Below are positions 28,785-37,858 of a stretch of 64,000 bases of DNA, piece after piece (within the stretch, counting starts at the first letter, position 1; the number at the start of each line of letters is the position of its first letter). Source of the stretch: Pectobacterium sp. CFBP8739 (GTDB lineage: Bacteria; Pseudomonadota; Gammaproteobacteria; Enterobacterales; Enterobacteriaceae). Under the pieces are notes generated by a model. That model was not told the DNA's origin and ran no database searches. It was given only the letters and a program-made list of their open reading frames with translations. The stretch covers positions 146-64,145 of the forward strand of contig NZ_JACDRR010000007.1 of assembly GCF_013449375.1 (NCBI RefSeq), in the 5' to 3' direction. The position numbers and the translations under genes were made by a program.

Positions 28785-29912
28785 ATGAAAAAATGGCTGT
28801 TCTCAGTCGTTGTTCTGTTGGGGCTGAGTGCGAGTGCTGTCGCGAGCGCTAACCCGATTGTTATTGAAGATGTTAGTGGCAGGAAGGTAGAAATTAAATC
28901 TGAAGTGAAGCGGATTATTTTGGGTGAAGGTCGACAGATTTATCTGCTCGCTGCCTTTGATACCGAGGCTCCGTTCCAGCGCGTGGTTGGCTGGCGTGAT
29001 GATCTGCCAAAAGCGGATTACGACGGCTATCTGGCTTATGAAAAACAATACCCAGAAATTAAAAAGCTGCCGACCTTTGGTGGAGCGAAAGACGGTACTT
29101 TCAACGTTGAGCAGGCGTTGACGCTGAAACCGGATTTGGTGCTGATGAATCTGGAGTCAAAAGCGGCAACAGATGAAGGCAAATTGATCGAGAAACTCAA
29201 TTCGCTGGGTATTCCGGTCGTGTTTATCGATTTCCGCGAGAAGCCGTTTGAGAACGCGGAGAAAAGCATTCACATCATGGGCCAACTGGTGGGCAAGCCA
29301 CAGCGTGCGGACGAGATTATTAAATTCCGTCGTGAGCAAATTGAGCTGGTTACCGATCGGTTGAAGAACTATCAGGGCCCACGTCCGAAAGTAATGATCG
29401 ACCGCGCAGGCGGCTATGATGAAGAATGCTGCATGTCATTCGGTGATGAGAACTTTGGCCGTATGGTTGAGGCTGCTGGCGGTGACAACATTGCCAAGAA
29501 CATCATCCCTGGCACGTTTGGTACGCTGAACCCAGAACAGATTATCAGCTCGCGTCCGGATGTGGTGGTGGTGACAGGGGCGAACTGGAAAAACTACAAC
29601 ACGGCGAATGGTTGGGTTGGCGTTGGGCCAGGAGCCGATCAGAAAGAAGCGCTGCAACGCCTGCAAAAACTGATGGAACGTTCTGCATTTAAAACGCTAC
29701 CTGTTGCGACCAATGGCAATGCTCATGCAATCTGGCATCAGTTCTATGACAGCCCATATCAGTTTGTAGCGATTCAGGTATTAGCAAAATGGATGCACCC
29801 GGAGCTGTTTAAGGATATCGATCCTGACGCGACGTTCCGTACCTTCCATGAGAAGTTCCTGCCGCTGCCGTATCAACCAGGTTACTGGGTTACGCTGCCT
29901 GCGAAACAGTAA
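28785..29912 (+). CDS. Periplasmic iron-chelate-type binding protein, no adjacent permease
   Basis: 375 residues: signal peptide (KKWLFSVVVLLGLSASAVASA), then a class III (BtuF/FepB-like) solute-binding fold. Family motifs are IEDVSGRKVEIK near the N-terminus, KRIILGEGR, and a twin cysteine in YDEECCMSFG. It is clearly paralogous to the binding protein at 34017-35135, sharing RIIL.(E/Q)(D/G)GR, PFQR, the CC pair and the order of motifs. ATG 28785 follows AGAAGGGAATA; TTG 28767 is less likely. No permease or ATPase lies on this strand, so it may feed the ABC complex encoded at 32131-34010 or serve as a chemoreceptor adaptor. Ligand unknown. Confidence 0.85.
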   Translation: MKKWLFSVVVLLGLSASAVASANPIVIEDVSGRKVEIKSEVKRIILGEGRQIYLLAAFDTEAPFQRVVGWRDDLPKADYDGYLAYEKQYPEIKKLPTFGGAKDGTFNVEQALTLKPDLVLMNLESKAATDEGKLIEKLNSLGIPVVFIDFREKPFENAEKSIHIMGQLVGKPQRADEIIKFRREQIELVTDRLKNYQGPRPKVMIDRAGGYDEECCMSFGDENFGRMVEAAGGDNIAKNIIPGTFGTLNPEQIISSRPDVVVVTGANWKNYNTANGWVGVGPGADQKEALQRLQKLMERSAFKTLPVATNGNAHAIWHQFYDSPYQFVAIQVLAKWMHPELFKDIDPDATFRTFHEKFLPLPYQPGYWVTLPAKQ

Positions 29913-29927
29913 CATCGCCAGATGATA

Positions 29928-29959
29928 AAAAGCACTGGGTTCTATGGCTCAGTGCTTTT
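29928..29959 (+). terminator. Terminator after the binding-protein gene
   Basis: AAAAGCACTG pairs perfectly with CAGTGCTTTT around a 12-base loop, 16 bases after the stop codon; T-rich arm. Confidence 0.85.
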
Positions 29960-30342
29960 CTGTAATGATTTCATGATCCTGCAAGTCGCCTGTGCATTGG
30001 TTGTGTTATTTGAAGTGCTAAACCACCCGCCGCTCATCCCGAACTTGATTCTGTTAGTATTCAAAACAAATACGTTTTCCCTTTCTGTTTATCGAATGTC
30101 GAAATTTTAGATTTTTTAGCTATTATTAATTTTACTTTAATAGCTAATCATCATTAGTACGGTTTTATTAAATAATATTTGCGATCAATACTATAAAGCT
30201 GCTTGCTCCTCTGGCGATAATGGATGTGGTGGCGATATCTCAGATTCTGGTTCGATATAACGTGTAGGAATAACTATTCCGTTCTTTACGCATATTTGAA
30301 TCAGTAAAAATACGCGGTATAAAATTTGAAAATGGAGTGGCT
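29960..30342. other. AT-rich region before the chemoreceptor, no gene
   Basis: About 380 AT-rich bases. It holds the FliA-type promoter at 30194-30220. A 62-codon frame at 29922-30110 overlaps the terminator, has no ribosome site and is rejected. No other structure was found. Confidence 0.7.
30194..30220 (+). promoter_or_regulatory. Sigma28 (FliA) promoter of the chemoreceptor gene
   Basis: TAAAGCTG, 11 bases, then GGCGATAA. The consensus is TAAAGTTT-N11-GCCGATAA, so the -10 has one mismatch and the -35 core TAAAG is intact with exact spacing. It lies about 120 bases before the start codon. Confidence 0.8.
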
Positions 30343-32001
30343 ATGAATATCACACAACGCTTGCTACTGATATTCTCGTTAATGTCCTTAGCGTTGATCT
30401 CGTTGGTCATCGTTACATTGTCGTTATTATCAGGCTTTCAATCTCGTGCTGAATATGTTCAGGAAAATACAATCCCGAGTTTCAAATACATAAGTCAATT
30501 AGTCGAAAAAAGTAACTCATTGGTACTTTTTCTGTATCGTCACCAAACTATCTCAGAAAATGAAAAACTCAGTGCTATTGAGCAAGACATAACGAAAACT
30601 TCTGAAGAAGTAAAAGCGCTTAATGACTATTACCTGAAAAATCTTTCATCGAATGAAGAAGATGCTCGGGTGTCGAATCAGGCTGCGGATATAATTGGAA
30701 AATTACAGTCGTCACTTCCCGCTTTTTTTGCTGCATCGCGCTCAAACCAAAAAGAAGACTCTCTCAAGCTTTTACAGGGAGTTGGAGGGCCGGGAGAAGC
30801 GGTTCGCAATTTAATCGCAACTTATCGCGAACAGTTTAACCTTAATGTTCGAATCGGAGATGAGTTACGTAAGCAGAATGTTGCCGCTTACGAGAAATCA
30901 TGGATCGGTCTATTATCGAGTTCGATATTGATTGTTTTGTTGATCGGCTTTTTCGCGGTAAGAACGATTCTGGGCATTAGAAAAAGCCTGAACGCCATGA
31001 GCCAAACGATGGAAAACGTGAGCCATAGTCTTAACCTGACAATACAGGCAGATGAACGACGTAAAGATGAGGTGGGAAATACGGCCAGAGCTTTCAACAG
31101 CCTGATCCACAGAGTCTCATCTGCATTGGCAGCCGTGAGTGCATCGTCGCAGTCTGTGAGCAGCGCGGCGACGCAGATTGCTGCTGGGAATGAAGACTTG
31201 TCATCCCGTACCGAAGAACAGGCTGCTTCGCTGGAGCAAACGGCGGCGAGTATGACGGAACTGGCGGAAACGGTACGTCAGAATGCAGAGAATACACAAC
31301 AGGCGAGTCTGCTGGCGGGGAATGCTAGCCGAATTTCGGTCAATAGCGCGGATTCCGTCAGCACCATGCTGAATACGATGGAACATATCCGTACTAGCTC
31401 GGGCAAGATCACTGACATTATTGCGCTTATCGAAGGCATTGCATTTCAGACCAACATTCTTGCTCTAAATGCAGCGGTAGAAGCGGCACGCGCTGGTGAA
31501 CAAGGCCGCGGTTTCGCCGTGGTTGCGGGAGAAGTCCGCACGCTGGCACAGCGATCATCTACGGCAGCGCGTGAAATCAAAGATTTAATAGATGCCTCAA
31601 ATTCGCTGGTATCGGAGGGTGTGGATCAAGCGAGCGATGTAGGAAAAAATATGTCGGCGATGAAAGACGCTATCCAGCAAGTGACCGATTTGGTGAATGA
31701 AATCGCGGCGGCAACGGAAGAGCAAAGTAAGGGGATTAACTTAGTACATCAGGCCGTTAATCAGATGGATGATGTGACTCAGCAAAATGCGGCATTGGTG
31801 GAGGAGGCCTCCGCGGCGTCACAATCGTTGCAAGAACAAGCCAATACGTTGAGCCAATTGGTGGGGCAGTTCGTTGTAGGGCAGGCGGCCACTCAGGCAC
31901 TGGCTTCTGTGCCTGTATCCGCTTCCCCTCAGCTCTCTGCACCACGCCTTTCTCCCGCAAAGAAAAAGGCTCAGAATGATACGGATTGGCAGAGTTTTTA
32001 A
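30343..32001 (+). CDS. Methyl-accepting chemotaxis protein
   Basis: 552 residues: membrane segment at about 8-30, periplasmic helical sensor at about 31-185 (four-helix-bundle type), second membrane segment ([17 protein letters not shown]), HAMP, then the cytoplasmic hairpin with the tip [20 protein letters not shown]. It ends DWQSF, matching the xWxxF pentapeptide used to tether CheR and CheB. ATG 30343 has GGAG 8 bases upstream; GTG 30337 would add two residues. Located between two paralogous metal-chelate binding-protein genes and preceded by a FliA promoter. The ligand is unknown; sensing through one of those proteins is my inference. Confidence 0.93.
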   Translation: MNITQRLLLIFSLMSLALISLVIVTLSLLSGFQSRAEYVQENTIPSFKYISQLVEKSNSLVLFLYRHQTISENEKLSAIEQDITKTSEEVKALNDYYLKNLSSNEEDARVSNQAADIIGKLQSSLPAFFAASRSNQKEDSLKLLQGVGGPGEAVRNLIATYREQFNLNVRIGDELRKQNVAAYEKSWIGLLSSSILIVLLIGFFAVRTILGIRKSLNAMSQTMENVSHSLNLTIQADERRKDEVGNTARAFNSLIHRVSSALAAVSASSQSVSSAATQIAAGNEDLSSRTEEQAASLEQTAASMTELAETVRQNAENTQQASLLAGNASRISVNSADSVSTMLNTMEHIRTSSGKITDIIALIEGIAFQTNILALNAAVEAARAGEQGRGFAVVAGEVRTLAQRSSTAAREIKDLIDASNSLVSEGVDQASDVGKNMSAMKDAIQQVTDLVNEIAAATEEQSKGINLVHQAVNQMDDVTQQNAALVEEASAASQSLQEQANTLSQLVGQFVVGQAATQALASVPVSASPQLSAPRLSPAKKKAQNDTDWQSF

Positions 32002-32088
32002 CCCTGCATGTTGCGTGCAGTATAAATGATAAGTACGGCGTTTTGGCGTGATGAGAAAACCATCTTATAAGTAAGATGAGAATAAGGA

Positions 32089-32112
32089 AGACGGTGAGGG
32101 AACTCACCGTCT
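32089..32112 (-). terminator. Terminator of the ABC operon
   Basis: Perfect 10-bp stem AGACGGTGAG/CTCACCGTCT with a 4-base loop. On the minus strand it is followed by TCCTTATTCTC, 19 bases past the ATPase stop codon. A small second hairpin at 32061-32078 may serve the chemoreceptor gene. Confidence 0.72.
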
Positions 32113-32130
32113 ATTCGTACAGAGAAAAGC

Positions 32131-32931
32131 TTAGATTGTCGGTTCGCTGACCAGCCCGTCGATAATCACCTGCGGCACCCCCTGCGAACAGCGCTCAATG
32201 CGCCCGCGTACGCCATAGACTGCTGACAAACTTTCCGGGCTAATCACCTCGGCTGGTGCGCCATCAGCAATCAAATTACCGTTTTGCAGCATCAGTACGT
32301 GATCGCCGTGACGTAGCGCGATATTGATGTCATGCACTACCACGACGGTGATGATGTTGCGCTTACGCGTCTCCTTGCGTACCAAATCCATCACGTGGAA
32401 CTGATAGTTCAGATCCAGCGCGCTGAGCGGTTCATCCAGCAGAAGCAGCGAGGGTTGACGGATCAACGATTGCGCTAATCCAACCAGCTGTTTCTGTCCG
32501 CCGGATAGCTGATCGAGATAGCTCAACGCCAGATGTTCAATGCCCAACTGACGCAGCAGGCTCATCACTTCATCCTGCTTTTCGGCACTGTGCATGCCGC
32601 CGGACGCACGCTGGGCGACGATAATCGATTCCAGCACGTGCAGGTGAACGCCTGCGGGCAAGGATTGCGGCAAATAAACGACTTTTTCCGCCCGCTGAGC
32701 GAACGGTAACGTCATCAGATTGGTGTCATCCAGCCACAGTTCGCCTTCAGAAGCGTTCAGACCCGCCATTGCACGCAGCAGCGTGGATTTACCACTGCCG
32801 TTGGGGCCAAGCAGCACGGTAATTTTCCCGCGCGGCAGCTGTGGTACGGACAGATCGTGAATCACCTGACGCTTGGGGTAACCCGCGCGAAAGTGGGAAA
32901 GGCGTAATCCAGAAGAGGTTTGCTGGTTCAT
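32131..32931 (-). CDS. ABC transporter ATPase, iron-chelate type
   Basis: 266 residues of the FecE/FepC/BtuD class: Walker A GPNGSGKST, Q-loop YLPQ, signature LSGGQKQ, Walker B LLLLDEP and the switch His in VVHDIN. Overlaps the permease gene by 4 bases, giving the order binding protein, permease, ATPase. Powers uptake of a metal chelate across the inner membrane. Confidence 0.93.
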   Translation of the reverse strand: MNQQTSSGLRLSHFRAGYPKRQVIHDLSVPQLPRGKITVLLGPNGSGKSTLLRAMAGLNASEGELWLDDTNLMTLPFAQRAEKVVYLPQSLPAGVHLHVLESIIVAQRASGGMHSAEKQDEVMSLLRQLGIEHLALSYLDQLSGGQKQLVGLAQSLIRQPSLLLLDEPLSALDLNYQFHVMDLVRKETRKRNIITVVVVHDINIALRHGDHVLMLQNGNLIADGAPAEVISPESLSAVYGVRGRIERCSQGVPQVIIDGLVSEPTI

Positions 32932-34010
32932 ACGTTTCCTCTGTGGCGCAGGATAATACTCAGGAAGAAGGGAACGCCAACCAGTGATGTGACGATCCCG
33001 ACAGGGATAATGACGCCGGGGATAAGGTTTTTCGAGGCGACGGACGCCATCGACAACACCAGCGCGCCAGTTAATGCACTGGCAGGCAGATAGAAGCGGT
33101 GATCTTCACCGAAAACCATACGTGCGATATGCGGAGCCACCAGACCGATAAAGCCGATGGGGCCGACAAACGCGACTGAAATGGCGGACAAAATACTGAT
33201 GCGCAGCAGCGTCGCCAGACGCAGACGGCGAACGTTAATGCCAAAACTCACGGCGCGATCTTCACCCAACCGCAGTGCGGTCAGTTTCCATGAGCTCATC
33301 AGTGAAATGGGCATCACGATAGCGAGCACCAACAGCAGGATACCCAGTTTTTCCCACGAGGCGCGGGCCAGACTGCCCATCGTCCAGAACACCAGACCTT
33401 GCAGCGTGTCTTCGTTGGCGATGAATTGGAGCATGGAAACCAGCGCGTTGAAGGTGAACACCAGCGCGATACCGAACAGCACGACGCCTGAGGTGGCGAC
33501 CTGCGTCCAGCGTGTAATCCCATCAAGCAGCAAGGCTGCCAGCAGGGCAAAGATAAAGGCGTTTGCAGAGATAAACCACTGAGCCGGAATACCGGGGATA
33601 CCGATGCCGAGGACGATAGCCAGCGCGGCGCCGAATGCGGCTGCGGAAGACACGCCGAGCGTAAACGGGCTGGCCAGCGGGTTGTTCAGGATGGTTTGCA
33701 TTTCTGCACCCGCCAGCCCGAGCGACAGCCCGACAATAATCGCCATCAGCGCGTAAGGCAGACGAATATCCCAGACGATTACGCGCGTACCCGCATCGGC
33801 GCTGGCCGGATCGGTCAGCGTCTGCCAAAGCACATCAAGCGTCAGACCTGAAGGCCCCATCGTGAAATCCAGTAACAATGAGCCGATGATGATCAACAGC
33901 AGTATCGCCATAACACTCACACGGCGTCGAATGATGCCGCGATAGTTGTCCATAACGGTGTTGGCATCTGCTACAGGGGTGCGGATGCCCGGTTCAGTGG
34001 TTGTACTCAT
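32928..34010 (-). CDS. ABC transporter permease, FecCD type
   Basis: 360 residues. A polar N-terminus of about 30 residues precedes 9-10 membrane helices. The FecCD motifs GAEMQTILNNPLASPFTLGVSSAA and GFIGLVAPHIARM are present, the latter being the ATPase coupling loop. A single permease of this type works as a homodimer. It begins 6 bases after the binding-protein stop codon. Confidence 0.93.
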   Translation of the reverse strand: MSTTTEPGIRTPVADANTVMDNYRGIIRRRVSVMAILLLIIIGSLLLDFTMGPSGLTLDVLWQTLTDPASADAGTRVIVWDIRLPYALMAIIVGLSLGLAGAEMQTILNNPLASPFTLGVSSAAAFGAALAIVLGIGIPGIPAQWFISANAFIFALLAALLLDGITRWTQVATSGVVLFGIALVFTFNALVSMLQFIANEDTLQGLVFWTMGSLARASWEKLGILLLVLAIVMPISLMSSWKLTALRLGEDRAVSFGINVRRLRLATLLRISILSAISVAFVGPIGFIGLVAPHIARMVFGEDHRFYLPASALTGALVLSMASVASKNLIPGVIIPVGIVTSLVGVPFFLSIILRHRGNV

Positions 34011-34016
34011 GAAAAA

Positions 34017-35135
34017 TTACTCACCTTGTTTCCAGGCAAAGATAAAGTCACTGTCAGGCAGCGAGGTAAAATTTTGAATGATATGGTGATAGGTGTCATC
34101 AGGATTCAAACTGGTAAACGCCTGAGGATAAATATCCTTTGCCAGATATTCCATACCGACAATGTTGTAGGGATGGTTGTAGAAATGGTGGTAAACGCCA
34201 TAAACGTGTTTCGCCTCAACAGCCGGAATCTGGCTAATACCGGTACGGCTTAACAACGTATTGGCCTGAGCGCGGACATCGTCGACGCTGGCGCCATAGC
34301 CTAATGGCAGTACCTGACTGTTGCCACGTTTAGAGCCCGTCATGATGTAGGCGTCAGGTTTCATGCTGATGATTTTTTCCAGCGAGACAAAACCCGTTGC
34401 CCCCGGCAGCAAATCTGAACCAATATTTTTCGCGCCGACCGCTTCAACTAATCCGCCCCAGCCGCTTTTGCTGTGTGTGAAGCAGCAGGAGTCCGAGTTT
34501 CCGGCAATGGGTTCAACAAAGACGCTCGGTTTTGGCGTGATTGCAGCGGTTTTCTGCTGAATGGCATCAAAGTGTTGGCGGTAGAAATCGGTATACGCTT
34601 TGGCATTGGCTTCACGGTTCAGAACCTGACCTAACAAGTCGATGCTGGGGGCGGTATCTTGCGCCGGATTCACTTCGTAGTCGACAAACAGGACGGGAAT
34701 ATTGAGCGCGTTGAGCTTGTCGATTACGCCGCTTTCTTTCAGCGCAGCTTTGGCACGCAGTTGGGCAATCATCAGGTCAGGCTGTTTTGACAGCACGCTT
34801 TCCAGATCGACATTCCCTTTGTCACTGAACCCCATATCCAGAATGCCGACGGACTGAGGCCATTTTCCTTTCAGCATGTCCCAGGTTGCGGTGTCCTGCT
34901 TTTTCGCCAAATTGTTCCAGGCGACCAGACGCTGGAAAGGATTATCGCGATCGAGCAATGCCATCGCCATAATATCACGCCCATCTTGCAGAATGATGCG
35001 CTGTGGTTCTTGTTTAATGGTGACACTTTTTCCGTCGAGATCGGTGACGGTAAGAGGATATTGGGTAGCGTAGCTAAAGAATGGCGCGGTGCAGAGTGCG
35101 GTCAAAAAAAACGATCTTACTGATTTTCTTAACAT
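34017..35135 (-). CDS. Periplasmic iron-chelate-type binding protein (second paralog)
   Basis: 372 residues: signal peptide (KSVRSFFLTALCTAPFFSYA), then a class III binding fold with TVTDLDGKSVTIKQEPQRIIL, PFQRLVAW and a twin cysteine in DSCCFTHSK. It is paralogous to the protein at 28785-29912, and this copy heads the ABC operon. A Fur-type box lies 58 bases upstream of its ATG, so iron-regulated uptake of a ferric or other metal chelate is likely. The exact ligand (siderophore, citrate, heme or other) cannot be read from the sequence. Confidence 0.88.
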   Translation of the reverse strand: MLRKSVRSFFLTALCTAPFFSYATQYPLTVTDLDGKSVTIKQEPQRIILQDGRDIMAMALLDRDNPFQRLVAWNNLAKKQDTATWDMLKGKWPQSVGILDMGFSDKGNVDLESVLSKQPDLMIAQLRAKAALKESGVIDKLNALNIPVLFVDYEVNPAQDTAPSIDLLGQVLNREANAKAYTDFYRQHFDAIQQKTAAITPKPSVFVEPIAGNSDSCCFTHSKSGWGGLVEAVGAKNIGSDLLPGATGFVSLEKIISMKPDAYIMTGSKRGNSQVLPLGYGASVDDVRAQANTLLSRTGISQIPAVEAKHVYGVYHHFYNHPYNIVGMEYLAKDIYPQAFTSLNPDDTYHHIIQNFTSLPDSDFIFAWKQGE

Positions 35136-35192
35136 GGTGGTGATCCTAATTCACAGTTTATCAATGTGATGAAGTTATCAGTGTAATGCGGT

Positions 35193-35207
35193 TGATAATT
35201 ATTATCG
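35193..35207. promoter_or_regulatory. Fur box upstream of the ABC operon
   Basis: TGATAATTATTATCG matches 14 of 15 positions of the 7-1-7 Fur core TGATAATNATTATCA, at 58-72 bases before the start codon. Confidence 0.8.
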
Positions 35208-35244
35208 TATAAGGATAAACAATGCGTATACAGGATTCATATGT

Positions 35245-35294
35245 AAAGAAAAATAACAACTCCAGCCCCTTGCATTTTTATGTAGGAGCCGGAG
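35245..35294 (-). terminator. suhB terminator
   Basis: On the minus strand CTCCGGCTCCT pairs with AGGGGCTGGAG through 11 pairs including two G-U, followed by TTGTTATTTTTCTTT. It starts 11 bases past the suhB stop codon. Confidence 0.75.
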
Positions 35295-35304
35295 TCGGTC
35301 AAGA

Positions 35305-36108
35305 TTAGCGTTTTAGCGCGTCGCTCAATTCTTCACGGATGGTGCTCAGCATCGCTTTCACCACACGTGGGTTGCCTGCAACCAGGTTACCGGACGCCAT
35401 GTAGTTATGGCCGCCAACGAAGTCTGTTACGATCCCGCCTGCTTCACGAACCAGCAGCTCGCCGCCTGCGAAATCCCACGGCTTCAGGCCGATTTCAAAG
35501 AAGCCGTCAACGCGACCCGCAGCAACATACGCCAGATCCAGTGCAGCAGAACCCGTACGGCGGAAATCAGCGCAGTGGGTGAACAGGGCGTCGATGGCAT
35601 TGATATAGCTTTTGCTGTGTTGCTTTAATTTGAAGGGGAAGCCTGTTGCCAGTACGGTGCCTTCCAGATCGCGAGCCGTGCTGCTGCGCAGACGATAGCC
35701 GTTCAACTGCGCGCCTTGACCACGGGTCGCGGTAAACAGTTCATTGCGCATAGGATCGTAAACGACGGCAACTTCGGTACGGCCTTTAATGCGGACCGCG
35801 ATAGATACAGCGAAGTGAGGTAAACGTTTGATGAAGTTGGTGGTGCCATCCAGAGGATCGATAACCCATTGTACTGCCGGATCTTCACCTGCCAGCTCGC
35901 CACACTCTTCACCAATGATGGTGTGCTGCGGGTAAGATTTGCGGATGACTTCAATGATCAGACGTTCAGCATCCCGATCGACGTTGGTTACAAAATCGTT
36001 GCTGCCTTTTTGGCTGGCTTCGACGGCGTCTGGCGTTTCATAGTTTTTGGCAATCAAATTACCGGCTTTACGCGCAGCGCGTATAGCGATGTTGAGCATC
36101 GGATGCAT
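35305..36108 (-). CDS. suhB: Inositol-1-monophosphatase / rRNA-processing factor SuhB
   Basis: 267 residues. Metal-binding motifs GEECGE, DPLDGTTNF and WDFAGGE are intact, so phosphatase activity is expected. In E. coli SuhB also joins the ribosomal antitermination complex with Nus factors. Divergent from trmJ, as in E. coli. Confidence 0.96.
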   Translation of the reverse strand: MHPMLNIAIRAARKAGNLIAKNYETPDAVEASQKGSNDFVTNVDRDAERLIIEVIRKSYPQHTIIGEECGELAGEDPAVQWVIDPLDGTTNFIKRLPHFAVSIAVRIKGRTEVAVVYDPMRNELFTATRGQGAQLNGYRLRSSTARDLEGTVLATGFPFKLKQHSKSYINAIDALFTHCADFRRTGSAALDLAYVAAGRVDGFFEIGLKPWDFAGGELLVREAGGIVTDFVGGHNYMASGNLVAGNPRVVKAMLSTIREELSDALKR

Positions 36109-36251
36109 GGTATCGGTCCACTGGAATGTTAAAGAACGGAAAGCGGCGCAGAGTATAGCAGCAGAAAAGTAAAATAGCTAAGTTTGTGTTAAGGTATAGC
36201 GATTTCCTTTTTGCACTACTTCCTTCTATCTATTCGCACAACAGAGTTCAT

Positions 36252-36977
36252 ATGTTAGACAATATTCGCATTGTTCTGGTTGAAACGTCGCACACTGGTA
36301 ATATGGGGTCAGTGGCCAGAGCGATGAAAACCATGGGGTTAAGCAAACTTTATCTGGTCAACCCGTTGGTTAAGCCTGATTCACAGGCCATTGCGTTGGC
36401 GGCAGGTGCCAGCGATGTTATCGGCAATGCCACCATTGTTGATTCGTTCGATCAGGCGCTCGAAGGATGTGGCCTGGTCGTTGGCACCAGCGCGCGTTCC
36501 CGAACCTTACCCTGGCCGATGTTGGAACCGCGTGAGTGCGGCGTTCGCAGCGCGCAGGAAGCGGAGCACGCACCGGTGGCGCTGGTGTTCGGGCGTGAAC
36601 GCGTGGGGTTGACGAATGATGAACTTCAGAAATGCCATTACCATGTGGCGATTCCTGCAAACCCTGAATACAGTTCGCTCAATTTGGCGATGGCAGTACA
36701 GATTATCGCTTATGAAGTGCGCATCGCACATTTGGATCGGTTACAGGCTGGGCAGCCGAAACACGAAGAATCCCCGTATCCGCTGGTTGACGATCTGGAG
36801 CGGTTTTATCAGCATCTTGAACAGACATTACTGCAAACCGGGTTTATCCGGCCAGCACACCAGGGGCAGGTCATGAACAAGCTGCGTCGCCTGTTTACCC
36901 GCGCCAGACCTGAAGCTCAGGAACTTAACATCCTGCGTGGAATACTGAGTTCGGTACAAAAAACACACGATGAATAA
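36252..36977 (+). CDS. trmJ: tRNA (cytidine/uridine-2'-O-)-methyltransferase TrmJ
   Basis: 241 residues, SPOUT fold with the deep trefoil knot ([30 protein letters not shown]). Methylates the 2'-O of nucleotide 32 in several tRNAs. The N-terminus [20 protein letters not shown] matches E. coli, so the start is ATG 36252; an in-frame start at 36186 adds 22 unrelated residues. The last base of its stop codon is the first base of the upstream IscR box of the isc operon. Confidence 0.95.
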   Translation: MLDNIRIVLVETSHTGNMGSVARAMKTMGLSKLYLVNPLVKPDSQAIALAAGASDVIGNATIVDSFDQALEGCGLVVGTSARSRTLPWPMLEPRECGVRSAQEAEHAPVALVFGRERVGLTNDELQKCHYHVAIPANPEYSSLNLAMAVQIIAYEVRIAHLDRLQAGQPKHEESPYPLVDDLERFYQHLEQTLLQTGFIRPAHQGQVMNKLRRLFTRARPEAQELNILRGILSSVQKTHDE

Positions 36978-37026
36978 TACTTGAGTATTTTACTTGGTTA
37001 AATAGTTGACTAAAACACTCAGGAAT
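36977..37026 (+). promoter_or_regulatory. Two tandem type 1 IscR boxes in the isc promoter
   Basis: Two adjacent 25-base sites, 36977-37001 (starts ATACTTGAGTATT) and 37002-37026 (starts ATAGTTGACTAAAAC and ends CTCAGGAAT). Both fit the type 1 pattern ATASYYGACT-N5-AGTCRRSTAT, the second better. The TTGACT inside the second can serve as a -35. [2Fe-2S]-IscR represses its own operon through such sites in E. coli. Confidence 0.8.
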
Positions 37027-37096
37027 GTCAGACTCGCGGTATGTTCTGTCAATACATGTTTCCATAATACATGTTTTACCTACAGGTACCACTATC

Positions 37097-37591
37097 ATGA
37101 GACTGACATCCAAAGGCCGTTACGCCGTTACCGCCATGCTCGATGTGGCTCTGCATTCCCAGGAAGGGCCAGTTCCATTGGCGGATATTTCTGAGCGCCA
37201 AGGTATTTCACTGTCTTATCTGGAGCAGCTGTTTTCACGCCTGCGTAAGAATGGACTGGTTGCCAGCGTTCGTGGCCCAGGTGGCGGTTATCTGCTGGGT
37301 AAAAACGCGAATGAAATCGCTGTCGGCATGGTTATTTCTGCTGTCGACGAATCCGTTGACGCCACGCGTTGTCAGGGTCGTGAAGGCTGCCAGGGTGGCG
37401 ATCGCTGCCTGACGCACACGCTGTGGCGCGATCTGAGCGACCGTATCACTGATTTCCTGAATAACATCACGCTGGATGAACTGGTGAACAATAAGGAAGT
37501 GCTGGATGTGGCGGATCGTCAGGATGCGGATATTCGCCGCACCGCTAACGGACGTATTCAGGAAACGATCAACGTTAACCTGCGCGCCTGA
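37097..37591 (+). CDS. iscR: Fe-S cluster regulator IscR
   Basis: 164 residues, Rrf2 family. Winged helix ([19 protein letters not shown]), then the cluster-binding cysteines in [13 protein letters not shown] and the downstream His in LTHTLW. Start at ATG 37097 by homology; the earlier in-frame start at 37025 lies within the promoter. It senses Fe-S supply and represses iscRSUA when loaded. First gene of the isc operon. Confidence 0.96.
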   Translation: MRLTSKGRYAVTAMLDVALHSQEGPVPLADISERQGISLSYLEQLFSRLRKNGLVASVRGPGGGYLLGKNANEIAVGMVISAVDESVDATRCQGREGCQGGDRCLTHTLWRDLSDRITDFLNNITLDELVNNKEVLDVADRQDADIRRTANGRIQETINVNLRA

Positions 37592-37858
37592 TCCACCTTC
37601 AACGTGACGAGCACTTTTACTCGTCACGTTTTGCCTTTCTGATAGCCGCATAATTCTGACCACATTGTCCAATGTGGCGTTGGTGCTAGCCCGACTATCA
37701 CGGCGTGTTATGACGATAATGTGTTCCGACGATAAAGTGTGCCAACGATAACATCGTCAGATTTTTTGCATTGGCCCGAGAGGTTGCGGGTATAAACAGC
37801 CTGTCAATAAAACAAAACGCATTGTACGTTTTGAAGTGATGTACGGAGTTTATGAGCA
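37592..37858 (+). other. iscR-iscS spacer with a strong hairpin
   Basis: 267 bases. AACGTGACGAG (37601-37611) pairs perfectly with CTCGTCACGTT (37620-37630) 10 bases after the iscR stop, followed by TTGCC. In E. coli a structured iscR-iscS spacer protects iscR mRNA when the sRNA RyhB triggers decay of iscSUA; this hairpin could do the same or act as a partial terminator. No gene was seen in the rest. Confidence 0.65.

Noticed and set aside
29922-30110. 62-codon frame after the first binding-protein gene
   Set aside because: It spans the terminator hairpin and has no ribosome site.
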